Source: Dioscorea cayenensis subsp. rotundata (lineage: Eukaryota > Streptophyta > Magnoliopsida > Dioscoreales > Dioscoreaceae). Taken from it: 64,000 nucleotides of DNA. The position numbers and the translations under genes were made by a program. The stretch covers positions 17,786,529-17,850,528 of the forward strand of contig NC_052487.1 of assembly GCF_009730915.1 (NCBI RefSeq), given 5' to 3'. Within the stretch, counting starts at the first letter, position 1; every line of letters begins with the position of its first letter. The notes beneath the pieces were generated by a model that worked only from the letters and a program-made list of their open reading frames with translations, was not told where the DNA came from and made no database searches. Shown one piece after another: positions 12,001 through 22,769 of the stretch.

Positions 12001-12730
12001 TACGTATATATATATATATATGTATTAATGTATATATATTTGAGGCCTCAAATTAAAGCTAGAATTAGCCTAGCAGCCATGCATAGATGCAAGTGGTGTG
12101 TTGACAAAATGTCAGAAAATTTCAGATATCAATTTATCATTATGTTTTGTGACATCAAAGATAAGTCTAGTCTCTTTCACTTGAATCAAGCTTCTCGTGA
12201 TGTATCTCTTTATTTTGATGATCCATTTCCAAACTTCTATAAGATGTTGTACATCCATCACTCATTCATTTTTGATGATAATAACATGGCCATGCATGGT
12301 CGGAGCAGTGCCTCACGTGAATACTTTTTCAATATAGCTCAACTTTATGTAATTATATTTCTTAACAACAAGTTGCTCCATTAATATTCATCAATGCATT
12401 TATATATCATTCATTATTTCTAACATCTGTTTTTTTTTTAACCGTTAAACTTAATTAATTAATTAATTAACTGATTAATCTTATGCTTGCATGCATATAT
12501 GATGTATGAAAACGTTCACGTGCATGCAGTGGCATCACACACAAAGCTTGGATGAGTGATATCTAGCCACAAGTAATTAACTTGATTAATTCATACAAGC
12601 AAACTAATTATTGAATTTTAATTAATAATCTTCACGAAAAATCTGGTTATATCTTGTCCTTTCGTTTGGATTCATGATCACAAGTTTTTTGGATTCATGC
12701 ACAGCCACATACATGCAAAGTTAAAGAAGA
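9100..12730. other. Long AT-rich gene-free spacer
   Basis: It contains TA runs (about 9940-9958, 10936-10950, 12006-12020), an ATT microsatellite near 10236-10276 and a CT repeat at about 11924-11947. A 133-codon open frame from 11983 starts at a non-ATG codon and matches nothing I recognise. The last 450 bp probably act as promoter of the DUF1677 gene; they include a cacgtga core near 12314 and catgca motifs near 12490-12530. Confidence 0.5.
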
Positions 12731-12738
12731 TATTGCAG

Positions 12739-12747
12739 CTATAAATA
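12739..12747 (+). promoter_or_regulatory. TATA box of the DUF1677 gene
   Basis: The motif ctataaata lies about 95 bp before the ATG at 12834, leaving a leader of about 65 nt. Confidence 0.65.
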
Positions 12748-12833
12748 AGACCATATGAAGTGCTTAACCTCATCATTCACCACTTCAACTGCATTTGAGA
12801 AACAAAACACACAAAAGGGTTGATATATCAAGC

Positions 12834-12882
12834 ATGGCACCCAATGGAGAAATCCTTGCCAATCAATGTACAAGAAACAACT

Positions 12883-12915
<33 letters not shown>

Positions 12916-13430
12916 CTTCGAAACCTCGGAGACTCTCAATGGAAGGACTCCAAAGAGCAATGTCAGACTTATCGTTCGAGCTAAGCAAAGAGGTGATCGA
13001 CGTAAAGCTCCCGCCGATATCAGAGGTGGAGGATGCAAAGTGTGAGTGCTGTGGCATGTCGGAGGAGTGTACGCCGGAGTATATTCACCGTGTTCGGGAA
13101 AAGTTCAAAGGAAAGTGGATATGTGGGTTGTGCTCAGAGGCAGTGAAAGAGGAAATGGAGAAGAATGGAGGAAAACAAGATGAAGCATTGAATGCACACA
13201 TGAATGTATGTGTTAAATTCAATAGGATTGGAAGGACACATCCTGTGCTTTATCAAGCAGAAGCAATGAAGGAAATATTGAAGAAGTGTTCAAGGTTGGA
13301 TGGTGCAAGGTCAAAGTCTATAAGTCCTAGAGATTATAAGAAGGATGGTAAGAAAGGTGGTATTGCTAGGAGCTCAAGCTGCATTCCTGCAATAACAAAG
13401 GAAATCAATGAAAGAACAATGGTTACTTAA
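12834..13430 (+). CDS. DUF1677 family protein
   Basis: A single-exon gene of 198 residues. The first in-frame ATG is at 12834; the frame is open further upstream but without an ATG. Residues about 16-27 are mostly asparagine, from an AAC microsatellite. A cysteine module follows: C70, C72, C73 and C79, then C97 and C100 in the segment KWICGLC, which looks like a small zinc-binding fold. This arrangement, followed by a basic, serine-rich tail with SKSISP and RSSSCIP blocks, identifies the plant DUF1677 family. Its biochemical role is unknown. The upstream TATA box and leader support an expressed gene. Confidence 0.9.
12886..12915 (+). repeat. AAC microsatellite encoding poly-Asn
   Basis: About ten caa/aac units sit inside the DUF1677 coding region and give a run of Asn near residues 18-27. 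Length changes here would alter the protein in frame. Confidence 0.85.
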
Positions 13431-15036
13431 TAAGCAATCTTAATTAGTGCATGGTTAAGATATAGATATGTTGTTATATGTTAATTTACATATATGGTTG
13501 TAATGTTTGTGTATTTTTGTTTCGTCCTGCTTTTTTTTATTCTGATGAATAGTTAGATGACTGATCATCTGAGTTGAAGCATTTATGGTTCATGATCTCC
13601 CTTTTTATGGTCATCTTTTAAGAAGTGTTATTTTTTGGGGTGATCATGATCATGTTAATTTCTTTGTTTTTCTTGATCATCTTTCCAAAAACCTTGGTTT
13701 ATTTATACAAGGTTTTGTTTTCTTTGTTGTTGTAATAAGGATCAGTATCTTGATTTTTATGTAGTAATGGAAGACTTGATATTATATATGCGTATATAGC
13801 TTTTTTTTTTTTTTAATTGCTTGATAATTATTCTTTTCATTTGTTTTTCAGGAAAATTATTATTTAATCTTTTTTGAGATGGAGCTTAAAATGATTCACA
13901 TGAAAACTTTTCACTTTTTATGAGGGACAAGGCCTATCAAAGATGTCCAAAATTTTGGAGTTCTTGTATAAGAGAGGTAATATTCATTAATTAATTAACA
14001 AAATAAAAATATGAAACTCAGATAATTAACTTTTAGTTTGATCAGAGACTTAAAGGGATTTATTGATAACAACTAACTTCTTTTTTTTTTTTTTGCTTTT
14101 TGTATTTTCTAACTTAATTTTAATTATAGGTAAATCAAGAAATTCAGATACTACATTTTAATAAAATTTGATTACTCATATAACTCTAACTAATATTTAA
14201 GTCAAAATCTTATTGATAAAATTGTTTCTAGAATGTCACATGCAACGTCTCTTGCTTCTCTTGTTTTGGCCTTTACCATCTCCGGTGGATCCAACGGTGG
14301 ATGCGGGATGACTCCATCAGCGGATGCAGGGGCCTATGATAGGCCCCATGGAGGATGCAAGAGGGGCCACCACCCTCTAACCCCTCCTCCCTCGATCCCC
14401 TCTCAATTGGTGGATGCAAGAGTTCCATGGCCCTCCCTCTAAAATAAAAATTTGAAAATTTTAAAATTTTTAGTTTGTATATAAACATAAACTTTAAAAG
14501 GGTTTTATATGAAAAATAAAAAATAAAAACAAAACCCTTCATAATTAGTAACCATTTTACTGCTTTTGTTTTCTTCCTATCTTTACTTTTATCCGCCTGA
14601 GAGGGGAGAACTTGAGATTCGCCGAGTTACTCTGGTTGTCCAGCACTTGCCCCTTCTGTCTCTCGCTATTGTTGTCATCCCACCATCACAATGCCGTCAT
14701 CATAGCTACTGCCTTGCTCCCGCCTCACAGCTCATTGTCAATTGACTCACTTCTAAGTCCCATACCTATGTAAGTTACATCATTAACTTATGGATTTAAA
14801 ACTACTTTATGTTTTTTACTACTAGACATTTTTAAAGAGTTTGATATTTGGTTGGCATTGTCCATAGTTTTCTTAGTTGGCATGTAATTATGCTATTCAA
14901 CTTCAAGGATTTTTAGCTTTCTTTTTGGATTAAAAACTAATTAGCAATTTTCTTGATTTGCTAATTCATCATATTTTTATGTTCTTATTTTAGTTATATG
15001 CTCTTATACCTTATTTTACGTATGCAGTAATTACTA
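13431..15036. other. Spacer with a small GC-rich island
   Basis: Mostly T-rich and gene-free. A GC-rich patch at about 14275-14440 contains four ggatgc motifs and a perfect short hairpin (ggggccta/taggcccc, 14330-14348). A moderately GC-rich patch at 14590-14760 has no recognisable coding content. Confidence 0.45.
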
Positions 15037-15337
15037 TAAAACAAACAGAGGTAATGAAGAAGGAGAATGAAAGAAAGAAACAATAAAGCTTTCTGCAGAT
15101 AAAAACTAAAGACTTTATTATTAATAGACTTCAATGCTCTTGTAGAGCTACAACCCCCAAGTATTTATAGATGAAGCTCTAACAAACTTAGATAAGAATT
15201 TTCAAACTACAACAATTTATTCTCAATTTCCTAAACAAACTTGCTGACCTATTCGACTGAAGATTAAAACAAACAAATCCCTAAAAAGAGAATACTGACT
15301 ATGTAAAACCAGGAGTAAGCTGCACTAATTTATAACA
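15037..15337 (-). repeat. 3' LTR of the copia element
   Basis: A 301-bp terminal repeat. On the minus strand it begins tgttataaatt and ends tttgtttta. It aligns over its whole length with 19473-19775. Confidence 0.9.
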
Positions 15338-15348
15338 CTCCCCCTTAG
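15338..15348 (-). other. Polypurine tract of the copia element
   Basis: On the minus strand the sequence ctaagggggag directly abuts the 3' LTR start. This is the expected primer for plus-strand DNA synthesis. Confidence 0.8.
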
Positions 15349-15396
15349 TGTAAGCTTACGATCAATGACCCCAAGTGCAGTTCTATAATACTCAAA

Positions 15397-15672
15397 CTAA
15401 GGCTTTCCCAAGGCCTTTGTAAAGATATCTACCTCTTGCTCAATTGTAGATACACTCTTCAACTCAATCTCTTGATCTAGTACCTTCTCTCGAATGTAGT
15501 GATTACGGATTTTAATATGCGTCATTCGCCCATGAAAGATTGGATTCAAAGTAAGTTTAATTGCACTTTCATTGTCACATTTAATCCGTACAACATAATT
15601 AACTTTGCGTAACATGTCTCCCATCAGTTTCATTAGCCACATACATTCTTGTGCTGCCATGGTTGCTGCCAC
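15397..15672 (-). pseudogene. Copia RNase H domain remnant
   Basis: The frame contains AAQECMWLMKLM, KCDNESAIKLTLNPIFHGR and DIFTKALGKP, the usual blocks of the copia RNase H end. Upstream parts of the domain lie in other frames up to about 15800. Confidence 0.85.
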
Positions 15673-15959
15673 ATATTCTTCTTCCGCGCTAGATAAAGCA
15701 ATGACAGATTGTTTCTTACTACATCAAGATACAATAGTTGATCCACTGCTGAAACAATAGCCTAAAGTAGAGTGTTTGTCATTAATATCTCCTTACCAAT
15801 CGGCGTCGATAAAACCAGTTAATAGAAATTGTCACATTTCTTATACATAAGACCATAATACACAGATCCTTTTATATAGTGCAAAATTCTTCTTGCTGCA
15901 TCCATATGAGAAGTTGTTGGACATTGCATAAATTGTGATATTATCCAACTGAGTTTACA

Positions 15960-17040
15960 AATTCAGTCCTTGTGATAGTTAAATAGATTAAACTTCCAAT
16001 AGGTTGTCAAAATTGTGTAGCATCGATCTTTCAACAACTTGCCATCATCTTTCATCAACTTTAGATGTTGCTCCATTAGAGTAGCTTTTCCCTTTGACTC
16101 CTCCATGTCAAAGCGCAACATGCAATTCCTTCGCATAGCCTTACTGAAAGACAAAATATCAATCTTCTCTACTTCACGGCTAAGAAAACAACCAATTTTC
16201 CCAGATTCTTCATCTCAAAATGTAGTGATAAATTATCTTTTCATATGGAAATATCTGATTCATCGTTACTAGTGATAACCATATCATCCACATATGATAA
16301 GACTAGTAAGTGCAAATATGATTCTCTTTTAATGAACAAACTAGAATCTGCATCAGAGACTTTAAATCCACAAAAAATGAGATAATGAAAAATCTTACCA
16401 TACCAAGCACGTGGTGCTTGCTTAAGACCATACAATGCCTTCTTCAGTCGACAAACATGATGTGGATATTCTCTTTTGAAACACATCCTTTAGGTTGCTC
16501 CATGAACACTACGCGATCTAAGTCTCCGTAAAAAAAAAAGCATTCTTCACATCAAGTTGCCATAACTTCCAAACTTTAAATGCTGCAAGAGCAAGAGTAA
16601 ATCTTACTATTACCATTTTTGCAACTGGACTAAATGTTTCCTCATAGTCCAAATTGTAAATTTAACAGAAAACATGAGCAACTAGCATGGCCTTGTATCT
16701 ATCAACTGTCCCATATGGCTTCTTCTTTAATTTATAGGCCCATTTACAAGTAATGGGGTCACAATTCGTTTGATTCTTATTCAAGGCCTCTAACTCTTCT
16801 TGCATTATTGTTTCCCATTCTGGCTGACCAATAGCTTCTTCAAAACTTACAGGTTCCCTAATGTTTATTGCTCCTGTAAAGAAACATGAGGTAAGAGTAC
16901 AATTATTGAGTTGTGCCTCATAGTCTCTAAAGTGGGTTGGTTGTCTCTTCTCCCTTAAAGATCTCCTTTCGGGCTGCCTTTCTTCACCTAATATGTTTGA
17001 AGTAGAACTTGCATCTCCTGCCGGCCTGCTCTTCATTTCC
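15960..17040 (-). pseudogene. Copia reverse transcriptase remnant
   Basis: Pieces in several frames read in order: PVSFEEAIGQPEW (about 16855), CKWAYKLKKKPYGTVDRYKA (about 16720), LKKALYGLKQAPRAWY (about 16420), and the catalytic LSYVDDMVI (about 16290). The YVDD motif is kept, but stops and shifts separate the segments, so no active polymerase can be made from this copy. Confidence 0.88.
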
Positions 17041-17910
17041 TGGAACTAACTGCATACTTTCTGGAAAATCCTCAAGAATAGTATTGGGGTTGTTTTGAAC
17101 AGTAGAATGGTAAGATGACACTTGATCAAACACGATGTCTCTGGAAGTAGTCTCTGGATCCATGCACCTCCATCCTTTCCTATAAGAGTCATAATCAACA
17201 AAAATACATTTCTTTACTTTCGGGTAAAGCTTAGTTCCATTTGTTTTTGAAACATGAACATAACAAAATAGAACCAAATACTCATAAGTAATTTACATTT
17301 GGCTTTACCTCATATAGAAACTCGAAAGGAGATTTTTCAATACTTGGCCATAGAGGTAGATGATTTATTACGTGGTAGGAACATCGAACAGCTTCAGTCG
17401 AAATCTTATGAGGAAGATTTTTATCGTGTAACCAATAAAGGATCATGGAAAGAAGATGAGTCAACTTCCGTTCGGAAACCCCATTTTGCTGGGGTGTATC
17501 GGGACATATCATTTGTCTTTGAGTACCATTTTCTGCTCAGAACTTAAAGCACTCATTTGACATAAACTGATCCCCATTATCACTTCGAAGACATTTTGTT
17601 TTCTTCCCAAATTTCTTTTCCACATCAGCTTGAAAACAACAAAATTGGATAGAGCTTCACTCTTCTCTTTCAAGAAATAAACCCAAGTATACCTTGAAAA
17701 ATCATCCACTAGTATCATCGTGTATTGGCAACCATCATAATTAGGTGTCCTTGTTAGTTCCATCAAATCTATGTGGATCAAGTCGAACATGGTGGTTCGG
17801 CGATTTGATGACTTCTCAAAAGGAAAATTATAGAAGATCTCCTTTAAGATCAAACAATTCCATCGAATTGAGTATGACTGTATGTGTGATAAGGCGATGT
17901 GATTTTCCAA
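17041..17910 (-). pseudogene. Copia integrase remnant
   Basis: The integrase core is seen as [20 protein letters not shown] and DDFSRYTWVYFLKEKSEA (about 17800-17680). It continues with PQQNGVSERKLTHLL (about 17490), which holds the catalytic Glu. A tail with KVKKCIFVDY follows (about 17220). The region around the second catalytic Asp is shifted out of frame. Confidence 0.87.
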
Positions 17911-17973
17911 ATTAGCAATTTTGGAAAATTATATCTTCATGAACATTTTGCATCAACGGAATTCCTTCCACCT

Positions 17974-18420
17974 TTATAACCCAAGTGGCCCAATCGAGCA
18001 TGCCAGATTGTAGCATTTTTTGTCTGGCATGTTTTCTTCACATAAGCTTCTCTGGCCTACTAACATAACAAACAAAGAATCTTTCTTTTCTCCAGTAAAC
18101 ACCACATCAGCATCTATATTTTCGACATTATCAAGTATTTTTGCATCATTTAGGCCAAATAAAACATACTTTCCCGAACTTGTGATTTGAGAAATTGAAA
18201 CTAAATTTTTTTTCAAACCTGGAACATGAAAGACTTTATCCAGCTTGACCATCTTTGAATTATCTGACCCAATCTCCATAACTCCTTCTTTTACTATTGG
18301 ATAAGTGGAATTGCCCGCTGTAGTAATGACTCGGTTGCCATAATGCTAATGTAACTCTGTGAACAATGAGCCATTTCCCATCACATAGTGAGGGCAACCC
18401 GAGTCAATGATCCGTTCCTC
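17974..18420 (-). pseudogene. Copia protease and GAG-pre-integrase remnant
   Basis: Near 18420-18370 the frame reads ERIIDSGCPHYVMGNGSLF, matching the aspartic protease active-site region. Further on come VFHVPGLKKNLVSISQI and the GAG-pre-integrase segment. A stop and a frameshift separate these blocks from integrase. Confidence 0.8.
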
Positions 18421-19430
18421 CTTGAGATTTGCATGGTTGGACAGGGCTAGAGTTGGTGTTGATGCGACAACACTAAAACATTGCTCCCATTTGAGTTCTT
18501 CCTTCTTTTGTTCCCTTTCGTCATTCTCGCTTGCAACATTTGCTTTGGAGAACTTTATAGTGTGGTTTCTCTTAACATGCCCAATAATTCCGCCACATCT
18601 ATAGCATTTGATTGAATTGTGACTTAGCGCCTTGTTATCAATAACTTGCCTTCCTCTATCATTGCTCTTGGCTCCTGCTAGTGTGGTCTTCTTATAGTGC
18701 TTCCCCTTTCGTAAACAATGCATCATTTGTTTCAAAGTTCTCTGACATTTGCTTTGCCAAAGCCTCTTGGTTGGAAAACAAACTCTTTAGGTCTTCAATA
18801 GAGGGATGAATATCCCATCCTTGAATGGAGGTAACAAAAGGAGCGTATTCCTTCCTCAATCCTCTTATGAGAAACCGTTGCATCCTTGTCTCAATGATTT
18901 TCTCATCCGCATCTAATTCTGAAATTTCAGCACAAAGGCTCTTAATTTTTAAGAAATATTCAGAAATAGACATACCTCCTTGAGTTAGCATAGCCAACTC
19001 ATCTTCCAGTAGTTGCAACCTTGTAGTATTCTTCTTAGAGAACAACCGTGCAAGTGTATCCCAAACTTTTTTTGGTGAGCTAACATTTTGAACATGGTCG
19101 ATGAATTATTTCCTGATCAAAGTCCTTAAGGCAAAAGGAGCCTTCCCTCATTTAATCTTCCACTTCCTTCTAAATTCAACATTTTTCAGAGTTTCTACAG
19201 GAATTTCTCTTTATGCACCAGGAACGAGTTCCCACAAATTATGTCCTTGAAGAAATGCCTGCATGTACAGCTTCCAATACTTGTAGTTAGTCCCCATAAG
19301 TTTCTCGGCACCGTTCTATGTATGTGAACCGCTTCCTCCATTTGTAAACTACATGACATGTGTAAAATTACCTCTCCATGCCTTACGTTCTCCTCCAACA
19401 AGACAAACTAAAACTTGATAGACAAGAAGA
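18421..19430 (-). pseudogene. Copia gag remnant
   Basis: Near 19320-19210 a Gag start-like block (KYWKLYMQAFLQGHNLWELV) is visible. It continues with LARLFSKKNTTRLQLLEDE-like and SISEYFLKIKSL segments at 19050-18950. The zinc knuckle CYRCGGIIGHVKRNH lies at about 18600; the last position of the usual CCHC is not conserved. The frame is broken at least once. Confidence 0.85.
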
Positions 19431-19460
19431 AAGAAAGCTCATGTGTATGCTTTAACCTGG

Positions 19461-19472
19461 GCTCTGATACCG
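19461..19472 (-). other. Primer-binding site of the copia element (tRNA-iMet type)
   Basis: On the minus strand the sequence cggtatcagagc directly follows the 5' LTR. It differs by one base from tggtatcagagc, the usual plant copia site that pairs with the 3' end of initiator Met tRNA. Confidence 0.85.
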
Positions 19473-19775
19473 TAAAACAAATAAAGGTACTGCAGAAGGA
19501 GAATGAAAGAAAGAAATAATAAGGCTTTTTGCAGATAATAACTAAAGACTTTATTATCAATAAACTTCGATGCTCTTGTAGAGCTATGAACCATAAGTAT
19601 TTATATATGAAGCTCTAACAAACTTGGATATGAATATTTGAACTACAACAATTTATTCTTATAACTTCCTAAACAAACTTGCTGACCTATTCGGCTGAAG
19701 ATTAAAACAAACACATCCTAAAATATAGAATTCTGATTATATAAGGCCATAAGTAAGATGCCCTAATTTTTAACA
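19473..19775 (-). repeat. 5' LTR of the copia element
   Basis: A 303-bp repeat beginning tgttaaaaatt on the minus strand and ending next to the primer-binding site. It aligns with 15037-15337. Confidence 0.9.
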
Positions 19776-19781
19776 TACATG

Positions 19782-21921
19782 TGTTATAACCAGATTTTAC
19801 TGTAGATTGAACTAGCCCATTGCTGTAGATTTTTTTTTCAATCCAATACTGTAGCAGCACGAATTTTCTTCTCTTAAAACCCTTTCTTCCTTTCTTCTTC
19901 ATCTTCCTTCCTTGTGTTGGCCGAACCCTACTCTTTTCTTAAAAATTTTCCGGCGAGGTTTTACGGCGAACCAAAGCCTCCATTCTCCTTTTCCCATCCT
20001 TTTGAATACGGTATGACCCTTGATCTAAGTTTTATCCCGTAATTTTTCTCGTATTTCCTTAGTTTTAGAATTTTTTTTAAAAACCTAGATTTCTCCATGG
20101 ATTTAGTTGTTTATAGGCTCAAATTGAAGCCAATGATTTGTGATTCATGTATGAGAATGTTTGTGAAGAAATTTCTTGATTTAGTGTTGTAAATTGTGAG
20201 AAAATCATAGTATAAGTGCCGGTTTTACTGTAGCAACCAGAAGTTACTGTAGCACCGACAAACATTAGTTGTTTCTTTGATTTCTTTGGATTAGAGTGAA
20301 GCTAAAACCCCTTGAAATTCATTGGTAACCTTTAGAGTTAGCTTTGAGCCAATCCTAGGATCGAATTAAGGTTGTTTGTTAGAAAACTTAGGGTTTCGTT
20401 GTTTGATTTAATTTTTGCTAATTATTGTTGTGCTTTGACAAGGAAAAGAAGTCTTGGCTCGAGGTAAAGATTTAACCGAAGATTAGCTTGCGAGGAAGAC
20501 AAATCTCCAATTCAGTGGGTGGGATTGAAATGCATAGCTTTATTAGAAGAATACCGATAACCATATATATACATATACTTATATTGGTTTCCATCATGGT
20601 TTAAGTAAATCTTTATTAGTTTTTACCTGTTTGGCATTTTGGTTAATGATAGTTATTATTGTTAAAATTCTTGAATGTTTTATTTGGTATTTGATTTGTT
20701 GATGTTGGATTTGTAATCGATATCTTTCAATGAGTTTGTGAAATCCTTGTTTTGTGTGAAACTTGGGATTTGTTGTGAAAATCATTGATTTTGTGAAATC
20801 TAAGGCTTGAAACTCATTTTGAATTGTTGAAAGGAAAGGATTTCCCATGTTATTTCTTGTGTTGGGATTTGTAAATTAATTTGCGTTAAGAGCTTGAGCT
20901 TTGCTTATGTGTTTATCTTGTCGTCGTGCAAATGGCCGAGGTGTTATTGATCTATGATATGGATGGCTTTTGCACTCCGAGTGAAGTTGTGTTTATTGTT
21001 GTGATTGTATGGTGATATCCTACTGCAGTAGGCGGTCTCCACAGCTAGCCTGTTGAGGTGGCGTGCTGACCGGCTGATTACTACGAGAGTCAGTTCAGGT
21101 GGGAGTGTAGAGCCCTGACTGGATATTCATCGGGTAGCCAGAGTCACCAACCGGTGAACTGATGGGTCAACGTCAAGGGCATGAGTACCTTGGTGGCTCT
21201 GAACCTAGCCATGGTCACGGCGAAGGTTTAGAGAGTTTTCTAGACCACGTTATGCTGGGTGAGTGTTGGGGATTGTGCTTATTTATTTCAAAACCATGAC
21301 ATTTGGTTGTTTTTACTTGTATTTGAAACCATGTTTTATGATTTTTTGTGTTGTAAACCCTAGTTTGGGTAAAAAGGGTTTTCTCGGTATTATTATGTTA
21401 TTTTAATTCTTTTGAAGACTTCTATTATATGAAATAATGTTTCTAAACTAGTATTGTTTTGGTAAAGCATTTATTTTGATGATTTATTTTTATTATTATT
21501 GTTGTTGGTGTATTTCTGCTAAAGTTGTGCTAACATCCCCTCACTAAGTAACTTTAGTTGCTCACCCCCTCTTCCCTTTCCCCAGATATCAGTTCAGTAA
21601 AGCGATGCGGATGTGAAGTGCATGGCAAGAATTTGTTTTAGGGTAGTTAGTTTAGCTATTTGTGTATTTTTCCCAGCTCTTAAGTTGTAGTGTATTAATT
21701 GCATTAATGTAAACTTCTTGTTAATATTTATGTATTCATTTCTGTATCTTAAGAACCCTTGCATTAGTTGTGGTCTACTCTATATATGTGTTAGATATTG
21801 TGGAATATCAAGTGTATTGGGCAGCCTTGCGACGTCCCGAGGGTTGAGTGGCGAGGTATCCCTCCTCGGGATCGTTGCGGAGGTTGTCACGTTCTGTGGG
21901 CCCACGGGTCGAGGCGTGACA
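19782..21921 (+). mobile_element. Probable solo LTR of a Ty3/gypsy-like element
   Basis: This 2,140-bp stretch begins tgttataacc and ends gaggcgtgaca, fitting TG...CA LTR ends. It contains ctgtagca motifs, a GC-richer middle (21020-21260) and no coding frames of retroviral type. Neither a primer-binding site nor pol sequence follows. The flanking 5 bp (acatg and gtgtg) do not match, so a clean solo LTR is unproven. It could also be one LTR of a truncated element. Confidence 0.45.
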
Positions 21922-22769
21922 GTGTGACTGTGAAATGTTATATCTAGATTCTAGCTATTCAATCATAATCTGAGATACTAGAATGATGAGTATTTATAAT
22001 GAAAGAAAAAAAAATGAATTTGATATTTCACTTGTTTTGCCAATTCATTAGACAAAGTTAGAAGGGAGATTTGTTGTTGGAGCTTGTATCATTCTACTAA
22101 AACTTGTAGTTTATAGTTGGAAGTCACACTCGATGTATGTTACCTTTAGTTAATTAGAAGTTCTATTAACTCTTAACCAAAAGGTGTTGCCAAATAACAA
22201 TGTTAATTTATTTGATTATAACTCATAATAGTTCACTAGGATCTATGCTTTGATTTCAAAATAAGTTGAAGGTTATGTTAGCCAATGGAATATTATTGGG
22301 TTTTTTTTTTCTAACCTTGCCTAGTTGCTTGGAAAAGTAAATTTATTGTGAATTTTATTTTTCAATTTTTACTTATTCTACCAATTGAATACTATTGGCT
22401 TGGATATAATTTACACATAGTTACTTTCTCTACATCATTCATCAGAAAAAGTAATTATGATTTATAAGAGCTTTTTCATTGACTTTATTTAATTAATTTG
22501 ATTCAACTTTTATCTATAGCATTTTCTAATTGGTTCAACTTTCATATGATGAAAATACTTTTTTTTTTATTATATTTCATAATATACTTTTTGTAATTTG
22601 TAATTATAATATTTATTTAATCAATTTTTGGGCTAATGACCTTAGATAGTTCTAATGAACAATTAAACAATTGATCCTTTTTTCAAGAAAAGGAGCTCAC
22701 ATACTCCATTATGCTTAATTGAGTCTTCAATAATAGACAACGAAACTATATTGTACATGAAGAAGAACT
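21922..22769. other. AT-rich spacer before the hAT remnant
   Basis: No gene or repeat is recognised. It may include the degraded 5' end of the hAT element. Confidence 0.4.

Larger units (their letters stand above)
15037..19775 (-). mobile_element. Ty1/copia LTR retrotransposon, full-length but dead
   Basis: Read on the minus strand it has a 5' LTR (19775-19473), a primer-binding site, gag, protease, integrase, reverse transcriptase, RNase H, a polypurine tract and a 3' LTR (15337-15037). This order (integrase before reverse transcriptase) defines Ty1/copia. Many stops and frameshifts break the polyprotein. The two LTRs differ at several dozen positions, roughly 15% by eye, so insertion is old. 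I could not find a matching 5-bp target duplication at the outer ends (tacat on the right, ttact/tacta on the left). Confidence 0.93.

Noticed and set aside
11983..12384. 133-codon open frame
   Set aside because: It begins at a non-ATG codon inside a TA repeat and resembles nothing I know. It probably is promoter-proximal spacer of the DUF1677 gene.
19461..19472. tRNA-like sequence
   Set aside because: It is the 12-base primer-binding site of the copia element, not a tRNA gene. I saw no tRNA or rRNA genes in the window.
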